Source: UBA11524 sp034104265 (GTDB lineage Bacteria > Bacillota > Clostridia > Christensenellales > Aristaeellaceae). From it: a DNA stretch of 37,745 nucleotides. This document shows positions 14,270-21,642 of this stretch, piece after piece. The notes beneath the pieces were generated by a model. That model was not told the origin of the DNA and ran no database searches. It saw nothing but the letters and a program-made list of their open reading frames with translations. Made by a program: the position numbers and the translations under genes. The stretch spans positions 1 to 37,745 of the forward strand of contig JAXEEE010000119.1 of the NCBI GenBank assembly GCA_034104265.1. Direction: 5' to 3'. Each line of letters opens with the position of its first letter. Within the stretch, counting starts at the first letter, position 1.

Positions 14270-15403
14270 TTACTTGCCAGCGCCCACATACACGCCGTCC
14301 TTGATGACGACAGCGGTGGGGGTCTTGGTCACCTCGCCCGTGGCGGACCAGGTCATGGTGCCGGTCAGGCCTTCCACGGTCAGGGACTGGAACTGCTCGA
14401 TCAGGATCTCGCAGGCGTCCTCCACGGAGGTGTCGCCGGTGATGCCGCCGGCCACAGCCGCAGCGTACAGGGCATAGATGCCGTCGTAGGCGTCAGCGGC
14501 GAACTGGTTGGGCACCTCGCCATACAGCTCCTGATACTTGGCGACGAAGCTCTTGGTCTTCTCGTCCTCAGCATCGGCGGAGAAGGGGGTCAGCAGCATA
14601 ACGCCCTCGGCCAGGGAGACGTCGAAGCCTTCCACGGTCAGGATGCCGTCCATGCCGTCCACGCCGAAGAACACGGGAGCGAACTCCTGCTTGCTGGACT
14701 CGGTCAGGATCAGGGAAGCGGGGGTGTAGTAGATGGGCAGGAACACCACGTCGGCGCCGGCGTTCTTCATGTCGGTCACCTGCACGGAGAAGTCGGTGGT
14801 GTCGTCGGTGAAGGTGGACACCTTCACGATCTCCAGGCCCAGCTCGGCAGCCTTGGTCTCAAAGGTCTGGTAGATGCCGGTGGAGTACACGTCGCCGTTG
14901 TTATAGATCACGCCGATCTTCTCGCCCAGCTTGTTCTGGAAGATGTAGTCAGCGGAGGCAGCGCCCTGGGCGGGGTCGGTGAAGCACACCTGGTACATGT
15001 TGTCCTTGCCCTCGATGACCGCGGGAGAGGAGGCGGAGGGGGTCAGCATGAACACGCGCTCCTCATAAGCCTGGGCGGCCACGGCGATGCAGGGGGTGGT
15101 GGTCACGCTGCCCAGAATCATCTGCGCACCGTTGTCCAGCACGGCGTTGTAGGCGTTGATGGACTTCTCGGCGTCATGCTCGTCGTCCTGCACGTCCAGG
15201 GCGATCTGCAGCCCGCCCTGGGCATTGATCTCGTCCACGGCGATCTGCGCGGCGCGGGCCACGGCCATGCCGTACACAGCGGCGCCGCCGGTCTGCGGGC
15301 CAATCAGGCCGATCTTGATGGTGTCCTCCGCCATGGCGGCAGTGCCCATGCACAGCACCAGGGCCAGGGCCAGAACCGCAGCGGCCAGCTTGCGAATCTT
15401 CAT
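14270..15403 (-). CDS. livJ: branched-chain amino acid ABC transporter substrate-binding protein
   Basis: A 377-residue exported type I periplasmic-binding-fold protein that delivers leucine/isoleucine/valine-type ligands to LivHM. The N-terminus MKIRKLAAAVLALALVLCMG is a signal peptide with a likely AMA cleavage site before EDTIKIGLIGPQTGG. Further landmarks are AVARAAQIAVDEINAQGG, VQDDEHDAEKSINAYN, GSVTTTPCIAVAAQAYEERVFMLTPSAS and VGVIYNNGD-like and YDGIYALYAAAVAGG blocks. The Cys at position 18 is not in a good lipobox. The ATG at 15403 has AGGAGG nine bases upstream, and a promoter lies at 15480-15508. First gene of the operon; the true ligand is not proven. Confidence 0.93.
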   Translation of the reverse strand: MKIRKLAAAVLALALVLCMGTAAMAEDTIKIGLIGPQTGGAAVYGMAVARAAQIAVDEINAQGGLQIALDVQDDEHDAEKSINAYNAVLDNGAQMILGSVTTTPCIAVAAQAYEERVFMLTPSASSPAVIEGKDNMYQVCFTDPAQGAASADYIFQNKLGEKIGVIYNNGDVYSTGIYQTFETKAAELGLEIVKVSTFTDDTTDFSVQVTDMKNAGADVVFLPIYYTPASLILTESSKQEFAPVFFGVDGMDGILTVEGFDVSLAEGVMLLTPFSADAEDEKTKSFVAKYQELYGEVPNQFAADAYDGIYALYAAAVAGGITGDTSVEDACEILIEQFQSLTVEGLTGTMTWSATGEVTKTPTAVVIKDGVYVGAGK

Positions 15404-15443
15404 CGTTTGGTTCCTCCTTCTAGCGTCCGAAATAGGGAAAAGG

Positions 15444-15471
15444 GAATCAAGAGAAGCATCTCCCTTGATTC
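15444..15471 (-). promoter_or_regulatory. hairpin in the livJ leader
   Basis: GAATCAAG (15444-15451) pairs perfectly with CTTGATTC (15464-15471), extended by GAG/CTC pairs after a mismatch. It lies at the very 5' end of the predicted livJ transcript and is followed by CCTTTTCCC. It may protect the 5' end or serve as an operator; no T-box or leader peptide was recognised. Confidence 0.45.
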
Positions 15472-15479
15472 TTGCACCT

Positions 15480-15508
15480 ATTATACACATCGCGTCCGCC
15501 GCCGTAAA
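15480..15508 (-). promoter_or_regulatory. promoter of the liv operon
   Basis: TTTACG (15503-15508), 17 bases, TATAAT (15480-15485) on the minus strand, about 75 bases before livJ. Confidence 0.65.
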
Positions 15509-15677
15509 GGGGCTTTCCTGCATTTTTCCTGCACTTTTCCTGCAAAAAGCGCAGGAAACGTTCGCCTTTGTGTCTTTCGGTCATTTCCCTTCCAGCTTTG
15601 ACAGGCGCACCGGGACGCTCCCGGGGACATACGCTGAACGGGGTGTTTCCGCCCCGAAGAACTGGGGGATGCCGTCC

Positions 15678-16049
15678 ATGCCCGAGCTGAAGTATATGGA
15701 ACTGAACCTGATGCAGATCCTGGACGTGCTGCGCGCCGCCCGCCTGACACGCCTGGCCGTCTCCGACCATGATCAGCCCTATGTGGCGCCCATGCATTAT
15801 CAGCTGGAGGTGACCCGGGGGCAGGTGATCATCCACCTGACCGTGCCCGAGGGCGGGCGCAAGGCGGACACGCTGCGCCGCAACGCCCTGGTCTGCCTGG
15901 AGTTTGAGCTGCCCGGCTGCGCCTGGGTGGACACGGTCATCATGGAGGGCCGTGCCGCGGTGGGCCTGCGGGAGGCGGGCCGGGCAGCGGATATCCGCGT
16001 GGCCGCAGCCGCCATGACGGGCAGGCGGTACTTTGTGCCGCCAGAGTAG
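15678..16049 (+). CDS. pyridoxamine 5'-phosphate oxidase-like (split-barrel FMN-binding) protein
   Basis: A 123-residue protein of the split-barrel flavin-binding fold found in PNPOx-like and Nim-type proteins. It begins with the usual helix MELNLMQILDVLRAARLTRLAV, then the strand pair HDQPYVAPMHYQLE and the FMN-phosphate-type segment GGRKADTLRRNALVCLEFEL (a K-x-x-x-L-R-x-N-x-x-V-C motif), then VIMEGRAAVG. The true substrate is unknown. The start at 15678 follows GGGGGAT; no convincing promoter was found in the 15509-15677 gap, which contains no other gene. Oriented with the next two plus-strand genes. Confidence 0.8.
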   Translation: MPELKYMELNLMQILDVLRAARLTRLAVSDHDQPYVAPMHYQLEVTRGQVIIHLTVPEGGRKADTLRRNALVCLEFELPGCAWVDTVIMEGRAAVGLREAGRAADIRVAAAAMTGRRYFVPPE

Positions 16050-16056
16050 CCCCGGC

Positions 16057-16085
16057 TTGCAATTTGCCCGGCCGGACGGTATAAT
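16057..16085 (+). promoter_or_regulatory. promoter for the acetyltransferase / phosphatidyltransferase pair
   Basis: TTGCAA (16057-16062), exactly 17 bases, TATAAT (16080-16085), 26 bases before the next ATG and just behind the stop of the PNPOx-like gene. Confidence 0.8.
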
Positions 16086-16111
16086 AGGCGCCATGAAGGA
16101 GGCGACCCCTT

Positions 16112-16681
16112 ATGCCTGTCCGGCCTGCCCGTGCGGAGGATGCGTCCGCCATCGCCGCGATTTATAGCCACTACGCCTGCAACACCGTGATCACCTTCGC
16201 CGCCCAGGCCCCCTCCGCCGAGCACTACGCCCGGCAGATTGCCTCCGGCGCGTACCCCTTCCTGGTGCTGGAGGAGGCGGGGCAGGTGACGGGCTTCGCC
16301 TATGCCGGTGCCTTCCGCCCCCACGACGCCTACCGCTGGGATGTGGAGCTGACCATCTACCTGCAGCCGGGCCATGAGGGCCGTCACGCCGGCCGAGCAC
16401 TGATGGGGCCGCTGCTTATGCTGCTGCGCCGTCAGGGCTTCCTGCTGGCCTATTCCTGCATCACCCTGCCCAACCCCCGCTCCATCGGACTGCACAGGCA
16501 CTTCGGCTTTGAGGAGCTGGGCGTGTTCCCCCGCACGGGCTACAAGCTGGATGCCTGGCGGGATGTGATCTGGCTGCAGCTGGCCCTGGGCAGCCACAAC
16601 GCCGCCCCCGCCGAGCCCACGCCCTTTTCCGCCCTGCCCCGGGAGGAGGTTGACCGCATCCTGGCCGCGGCCTGCGCATGA
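16112..16681 (+). CDS. phosphinothricin/methionine sulfoximine-type N-acetyltransferase (GNAT)
   Basis: A 189-residue GNAT of the PAT/MnaT (YncA) group: RPARAEDASAIAAIYSHYACNTVITFA at the N-terminus corresponds to the R-x-A-x-x-D-x-x-x-I-x-x-I-Y-N family start, followed by YPFLVLEEAGQVTGFAYAG, DVELTIYLQPGHEGRHAGRALM (acetyl-CoA loop; E of the VE-x-(S/T)-Y motif) and LPNPRSIGLHRHFGFEELGVFP. Characterised relatives acetylate glutamate-analogue herbicides or methionine derivatives; the natural substrate here is unknown. Start supported by AAGGAGG nine bases upstream. Followed by a phosphatidyltransferase gene in the same transcript. Confidence 0.88.
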   Translation: MPVRPARAEDASAIAAIYSHYACNTVITFAAQAPSAEHYARQIASGAYPFLVLEEAGQVTGFAYAGAFRPHDAYRWDVELTIYLQPGHEGRHAGRALMGPLLMLLRRQGFLLAYSCITLPNPRSIGLHRHFGFEELGVFPRTGYKLDAWRDVIWLQLALGSHNAAPAEPTPFSALPREEVDRILAAACA

Positions 16682-16788
16682 TCCGCCAGAGGAAAGCCTT
16701 CCGCGCAGGGAAAGAAGCAGGCGCGCGGCCTTTTGGTCCCGAACCAAACGCCGAGACAAACCTCCCGCGCGGGGGAAGGAGCGGTTCT

Positions 16789-17298
16789 GTGGCCAATATC
16801 GTTACGGGCGTCAGGGTGCTGCTGAGCGTCCTGATGCTGTTCGCACCCGTCATGTCGCCGGGGTTCTGGGCGGTGTACGCCGCCGCCGGACTGTCCGACA
16901 TGCTCGACGGGCCCATCGCCCGGCGCACCTGCACCGCCAGCGACTTCGGCGCAAGGCTGGATACCCTGGCGGACATGGTCTTCGCCGCCGCCTGTCTGAT
17001 CCGGCTGCTGCCCGTGCTGACCATCCCTGCGTGGCTCTGGCTGTGGATCGGCGCGATTGCCCTGATCAAGGGGATCAACCTACTGTCGGGCCTGATCCTG
17101 CAGAAGAAGCTGGCAGCGAAGCACACCCTGCTGAACAAGGTTACCGGACTCGCTCTGTTTCTCCTGCCGCTGACGCTGCCCCTCGCCGATCTGCGCATCA
17201 CCGGGTGCCTCGTCTGCGCACTGGCCACCCTGGCCGCCGTGCAGGAAGGCCATCTGATCCGCACCGAAAGCCGCCGGTACAAGAAATCCTCCGCATGA
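16789..17298 (+). CDS. CDP-alcohol phosphatidyltransferase family protein
   Basis: An integral membrane enzyme that moves a phosphatidyl group from CDP-diacylglycerol to an alcohol (glycerol-3-phosphate, serine or inositol type). The catalytic motif D-G-x2-A-R-x8-G-x3-D-x3-D is complete in SDMLDGPIARRT and DFGARLDTLADMV. About 169 residues with five or six hydrophobic segments. The GTG at 16789 is preferred because AAGGAG lies seven bases upstream and the protein then begins with the family-like ANIVTGVRV. An ATG at 16678 overlapping the previous stop (ATGA) would add 37 hydrophilic residues. The acceptor alcohol is unknown. The stop codon lies inside the terminator stem. Confidence 0.85.
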   Translation: MANIVTGVRVLLSVLMLFAPVMSPGFWAVYAAAGLSDMLDGPIARRTCTASDFGARLDTLADMVFAAACLIRLLPVLTIPAWLWLWIGAIALIKGINLLSGLILQKKLAAKHTLLNKVTGLALFLLPLTLPLADLRITGCLVCALATLAAVQEGHLIRTESRRYKKSSA

Positions 17299-17322
17299 AC
17301 GCATCATGCGGAGGATTGTTTA
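17285..17322 (+). terminator. intrinsic terminator containing the stop codon of the upstream gene
   Basis: A perfect 14-bp stem AATCCTCCGCATGA (17285-17298) / TCATGCGGAGGATT (17304-17317), loop ACGCA, then GTTTAT. The TGA stop of the phosphatidyltransferase is the last part of the first arm. It can also act for the convergent GH3 gene. Confidence 0.85.
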
Positions 17323-17381
17323 TCCGGATCCATCCTCGCCTGTTTCTCTGCCTTCGTCCTTCTGTTTTCCGGCACACTGAT

Positions 17382-19388
17382 TCAGCCTATCATATCCTCC
17401 TGCTTCTTCTGCACAGAATATGATTCGGGCCCATCCCAGAGCAGCGAAACCTGCAGGCGGATATCCCGTGACGATGCACAGACATACACGTCATATCTGC
17501 CGCATTCAACCGTCCAGTCATGCTGCGCCACATTATAGTAAGCAAAATCCTTGTCCGTCAGCAGAAATTGAAGCCTTCTGGTCTCTCCTGCATGCAGAAA
17601 AACCTTGTCGAACTGCCGCAACTCCTTCACAGGCTTGGACACCGTGGACACAGGATCACCAATGTAGATCTGCACGACCTCCGCACCGTCGCGGGCGCCT
17701 GAATTGGTCAGGTCAAAGGAGAGCGTCCACCCATGTTCACTTTTTTGAATGTCAGGGTTGGCATACACGAAGGAGGTATAGGACAACCCATGCCCAAAGG
17801 GAAACCAGATTTCCTCAGGATGCAGATCATAATACCTGTAACCGATGCGCCACCTCTCCGTATACTCCTGTTTGAGGCCGTCTCCTTCCGGATCCAGATC
17901 GGTGCGCATCCTGATCGGAAAGGTTTCTGACAGCTTCCCTGAGGGATTGACCCTGCCTGTCAGCACATCCGCAATCGCCGCGCCCGCTCCCTCCCCCGCA
18001 GGCCACTGCTGCACAATGGCCGGGAAGGCGTCCGCCTTCGGGCTGCGGAACGTGGAGCAACCGCTATTCAAGACGAGCACACAATTGGGATTATGCTTGG
18101 TGACATTACGCAGCACATCCTCCACAAAACCCGGCAAACGGTTACTGCCGCGATCGAACTGCTCGGAATCCTGGGACGGCTGCACACCAGTAAACACCAG
18201 CACAAGATCATAGCTCTCAATATCCGGCATCTGCTGACGGAAGGTATGCCAAAGCATTCTGGGCGGTTCTCTGGCCGGGAGATACTCAAAGTAGTCTATC
18301 TGCACCTGCGGCAGCGCTTGGCGCAGAAACGCCAACGGCGAATCGATATACGCCGGCTCCGTGAATACTTCCGCACTTCCTTGCCCATTGATATAGGGCT
18401 TCACAGCGTATTCGCCGGTCACACATATTTTTTTATATTTTTCCGGTGTAATGGGCAGCAGCTGCCGCTCGTTGCGCAGCAGGCATATGGCTTCCCTCGC
18501 CAACGCCCGGGTTTCCTCATGCAGCTGTTCACGCTGATAATCCTGTTCTTCAGGCGTGGGACGGAGAATGAACTTCAGCACACGCTCCGCAGCCTCATCC
18601 ACCTCCTCCACGGAAACCATACCCGCCTCTATACCTTTGCACAGCTCCTCCTCCGTCTCCGGGATGCCGGGCATGCGCAGGTCAAGCCCAGCGTGGACAG
18701 CGCGCGCTGCATCATGAACTGCGCCCCAATCGGAGATGACCAGGCCGTCAAACCCCCATTCATCCTTGAGGATCTCCCTGAGCAGCATTCTGTTTTCGGA
18801 GCACCATACAGAGTAGATTTTGTTATATGCGCACATCACACTCTGCGGATGCCCGATTTCTATTGCGCGCTGGAATCCCCGCAGGTAGATCTCCCGGAGC
18901 GTACGCTCATCAATCTCCACGCTGGTTTCCGTGCGGTAGGTTTCCTGAGAGTTCAGGGCGAAATGCTTTGGCGAGGTCGCCACGCCAGCTTCCTCTGCGC
19001 CCTTGATCAGATAGCCTGCGATCTCCCCTGTAAGAACAGGATCCTCGGAAACATATTCAAAGTTGCGGCCGTTGAGCGCATTACGTTTCATGTTCAGCCC
19101 AGGTCCAAGGATCATCTGCTTGTTATGATGAATGCAGTCCTGGGCAATCATCCTTCCTGCCGTTTCAGCCGCCTTTATGCTCCAGGTAGCACCCATGGCG
19201 CACATTGAAGGAATCGTCACACAGTTTGTTCCAGGCTCATAGCTTCGAATGCCATGTGGCCCATCCGCCAGATTTTTGCCGGCAATATGCAACCGTTCCA
19301 CCCCGGCTGTGGACATGCTGGTCGCACCCGTGAGGAGCGCAGCCTTCTCCGCAAACGTCAGCTGAGCCACAATTTTCGTGATATCCAT
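17382..19388 (-). CDS. glycoside hydrolase family 3 beta-glycosidase
   Basis: A 668-residue retaining glycosidase without signal peptide, hence probably cytoplasmic. The GH3 N-domain begins MDITKIVAQLTFAEKAALLTG; substrate-site residues are ADGPHGIR (R48) and KHFALNSQE (K141, H142), and the nucleophile is D220 in LVISDWGAVHD. The second GH3 domain has the SEQFDRGSN region expected near the acid/base residue, and a fibronectin-III-like domain ends the protein (LTNSGARDGAEVVQIYIGD). The KHF-x-x-N-x-Q-E form is that of beta-glucosidases, not of the NagZ KHFPGHG type. Start at 19388; ribosome binding is weak. It is the last gene of the sugar locus, 200 bases behind nagB. Confidence 0.93.
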   Translation of the reverse strand: MDITKIVAQLTFAEKAALLTGATSMSTAGVERLHIAGKNLADGPHGIRSYEPGTNCVTIPSMCAMGATWSIKAAETAGRMIAQDCIHHNKQMILGPGLNMKRNALNGRNFEYVSEDPVLTGEIAGYLIKGAEEAGVATSPKHFALNSQETYRTETSVEIDERTLREIYLRGFQRAIEIGHPQSVMCAYNKIYSVWCSENRMLLREILKDEWGFDGLVISDWGAVHDAARAVHAGLDLRMPGIPETEEELCKGIEAGMVSVEEVDEAAERVLKFILRPTPEEQDYQREQLHEETRALAREAICLLRNERQLLPITPEKYKKICVTGEYAVKPYINGQGSAEVFTEPAYIDSPLAFLRQALPQVQIDYFEYLPAREPPRMLWHTFRQQMPDIESYDLVLVFTGVQPSQDSEQFDRGSNRLPGFVEDVLRNVTKHNPNCVLVLNSGCSTFRSPKADAFPAIVQQWPAGEGAGAAIADVLTGRVNPSGKLSETFPIRMRTDLDPEGDGLKQEYTERWRIGYRYYDLHPEEIWFPFGHGLSYTSFVYANPDIQKSEHGWTLSFDLTNSGARDGAEVVQIYIGDPVSTVSKPVKELRQFDKVFLHAGETRRLQFLLTDKDFAYYNVAQHDWTVECGRYDVYVCASSRDIRLQVSLLWDGPESYSVQKKQEDMIG

Positions 19389-19589
19389 GGACTTCCCGCC
19401 TTTCCGGATGACGATGGTATCCAGGGTCATGTGAACAATGCAGCAGGATACCCCGTTGTCCTTCACGCCTGTAAAGCCCGTATGCTTCCCCGCCACATTG
19501 AAATGCACTTGCAGAAACACATGCGCACAACACCAATACGCTTCTGCAGCCGACAGACCTCTGTGCGTCAATCGCTATTGCGACCCACC

Positions 19590-20354
19590 TCAGCGGTAGT
19601 CCTCAATCTTGCTTTCACCCCTCAGGGTAACGATACTGTCCACATCCGCATAGGAATCTGCATCCACATACAGTTCAAAATCCGAATGCATCTTCAGCAT
19701 TGTACCCGGAACGGTATTGGTCAGCGGATGACGCAACGTATTGGCTACAGCCCATGCCTTTTCTGCATGCGGCACTGCAGAGATGATATGCCTGCACTGC
19801 ATGATCTGATACACACTCATGCTGACAGCCTGCCGAGGCACCTGATCCATGGTGGCGAACCATCCTTCTGCCACCTGCTGGCCACGGCAGGTTTCATCCA
19901 GATTCACAATCAGATAGGCATCCCTGGCATCAAAATCCGCAGGCGGATCATTGAAGGCAATATGGGCATTCCGGCCGATACCGATTAACCCCAGATCAAT
20001 CGGAGCGCTGCGCAGCTCCTGCGTCAGGGCGGCAATACCTTCAGCAGTACCGTCCACAAAATGTGCCTTGCCCACGTGGGTCTTGGCCACAAAGCGTTCC
20101 TTGAGGTATTTGCGGAAGCTGGCAGGATGGTCTTGCGGCAGGTTCACATATTCGTCCAGATGAAACATCTCCACCCTGGACCAGTCCACATCCGCCTTGA
20201 CCAGATGCTCCAGCGTCTCAAACTGCGATGCACCGGTGGAAAGGATGATGCGGGCATGCCCATTGGAGGCGATAGCCTGATTGATCACATCCGCAGCCGA
20301 TGCAGCAGCACGGATACCAAGTTCCTCCGCCGTCCTGGAAATGACAATACGCAT
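19590..20354 (-). CDS. nagB: glucosamine-6-phosphate deaminase-like protein (NagB family)
   Basis: NagB converts glucosamine-6-phosphate to fructose-6-phosphate and ammonia. The 254-residue protein has the phosphate loop STGASQFETLEHL, the proton-transfer aspartate in MFHLDEYVNLPQDHPASF (D67), and the catalytic histidine block GIGRNAHIAFNDPP (H131). Compared with E. coli NagB (GNDGHIAFNEP), the residues at D141 and E148 are Asn129 and Asp136 here, so activity or substrate may differ. The ATG at 20354 follows AAAGGAG. It is coupled to the oxidoreductase gene 14 bases upstream, within an amino-sugar locus that also has divergent nagA. Confidence 0.85.
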   Translation of the reverse strand: MRIVISRTAEELGIRAAASAADVINQAIASNGHARIILSTGASQFETLEHLVKADVDWSRVEMFHLDEYVNLPQDHPASFRKYLKERFVAKTHVGKAHFVDGTAEGIAALTQELRSAPIDLGLIGIGRNAHIAFNDPPADFDARDAYLIVNLDETCRGQQVAEGWFATMDQVPRQAVSMSVYQIMQCRHIISAVPHAEKAWAVANTLRHPLTNTVPGTMLKMHSDFELYVDADSYADVDSIVTLRGESKIEDYR

Positions 20355-20368
20355 GATTCATTTCTCCT

Positions 20369-21613
20369 TTACTTGTTCTTATCCGGCACAATGTCCGGAT
20401 AGTACTTACCCAGAAACTCGTTCAGATACACGGCGCGGTCCTCGGCCATGGACATGTTGGCCGCGATACCAATACCAATGGACATGGCGCCAGCCCGGGT
20501 ATCCGCCATCTGATGCAGCGGATCCTCGGTGTAGCCGCGGAAGAGATTGTCCCGCATGGCAGGATCTGAGCCGCCATGTCCCCCCGGCAGCTGCTTGACA
20601 TGCGAACGGTCAAACGTCACGCACTGTCCTTCCCTGTCATAGAATTTCAATGTCTCCCTGCCGAAAGCCGTGTCTGCTTCCAACCGTCCCTTGCTGCCAT
20701 TGATGACAAGCTTCATGCACTCATAGGGCGAATGAGCCGTCAAAGAATAGCTCATCACAGCGCCCCTGCGGTACCTGACATTGACAGACATCGTGTCCTC
20801 AATATCAACCTCATCCGAGAACAGACATCTGTCACGCATATACCCGTCCTCGTCCTCGCAGGCTGCGTACATCTGCTCCATCAGTCCGCCCTGCTCCCTG
20901 GCGATATCCAGATAGAACTCGCAGGTATGCTTGCTGGGGCAGGTGCGACAATTTTTCCCATGCGGGCGCTGATTGTCGCCATAAAAGCGACGGGCGCCGA
21001 AGGCATTGACCTTCACTGGTTCATCATCAATGATCCAGTTTACCAGATCAAAATGGTGTGTGGATTTATGAATCAGCAAAGAACCCGAGTTCGCGCGGAT
21101 AGCATGCCACCGGCGGAAATAATCCGCGCCATGATTTGTGTCCAGCAACCACTCAAAATGCACGCTGAGCACATCTCCCACAAGGCCACCGGCGACAAGC
21201 TCCTTGATCTTTACATAAAAGGGCATGAAGCGGCAGTTGAATGTCACCGTTACTTTGTGTCCGGTGCGTCTTTCAGCCTCAATAATCCGGGCGCACATCT
21301 CAGCAGTCGTGGTCATGGGCTTCTCGCTGATGACGTCACAGCCGTATTCCAATGCTTCCACGATGTACTGCTCATGTGCGGAATCCTTGGTCGTGACAAT
21401 CACTACATCAGGCTTGTGATCCATGAGCATTTGCCGGAAGTCCGTATAGGCAGGCAGATCCACATGCAGATGCTCGCCCGCAAAGCGGGCCCGTTTGCCA
21501 TTGACATCGCACACAGCGCATAGTCTGGCACAATCAGCATACTCCCGCACAAGCGGTTCGATATAGGCGAACGTGCCTCGCCAACCTGCGCCAACAAGGA
21601 CATACTTTTTCAT
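20369..21613 (-). CDS. Gfo/Idh/MocA-family NAD(P)-dependent oxidoreductase
   Basis: A 414-residue sugar oxidoreductase. The Rossmann domain has the nucleotide loop VGAGWRGT (8-14) and the family EKP triplet (97-99) that closes the active site. The C-terminal domain has GSLLIHKSTHHFDLVNW (H182, K183, H186, H187, D189), a common catalytic block in this group. An insertion NCRTCPSKHTC (C222, C225, C231) could bind a metal. Members oxidise sugars, inositols or glycosides, some as glycosidases that work through transient oxidation. No signal peptide is seen. Strong AAGGAG before the ATG. Co-transcribed with nagB and the serine hydrolase. Confidence 0.9.
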   Translation of the reverse strand: MKKYVLVGAGWRGTFAYIEPLVREYADCARLCAVCDVNGKRARFAGEHLHVDLPAYTDFRQMLMDHKPDVVIVTTKDSAHEQYIVEALEYGCDVISEKPMTTTAEMCARIIEAERRTGHKVTVTFNCRFMPFYVKIKELVAGGLVGDVLSVHFEWLLDTNHGADYFRRWHAIRANSGSLLIHKSTHHFDLVNWIIDDEPVKVNAFGARRFYGDNQRPHGKNCRTCPSKHTCEFYLDIAREQGGLMEQMYAACEDEDGYMRDRCLFSDEVDIEDTMSVNVRYRRGAVMSYSLTAHSPYECMKLVINGSKGRLEADTAFGRETLKFYDREGQCVTFDRSHVKQLPGGHGGSDPAMRDNLFRGYTEDPLHQMADTRAGAMSIGIGIAANMSMAEDRAVYLNEFLGKYYPDIVPDKNK

Positions 21614-21642
21614 CTGTTTCGCTCCTTACTTTATAACGCAGC

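Noticed and set aside
16678..16788. N-terminal extension of the CDP-alcohol phosphatidyltransferase
   Set aside because: The ATG overlapping the previous stop is possible, but the 37 added residues are hydrophilic, unlike the family, and a better ribosome binding site serves the GTG at 16789.
17382..19388. NagZ-type N-acetylglucosaminidase
   Set aside because: The GH3 protein has KHFALNSQE rather than the KHFPGHG...D-S-H motif of NagZ, so it was called a beta-glucosidase-type GH3.
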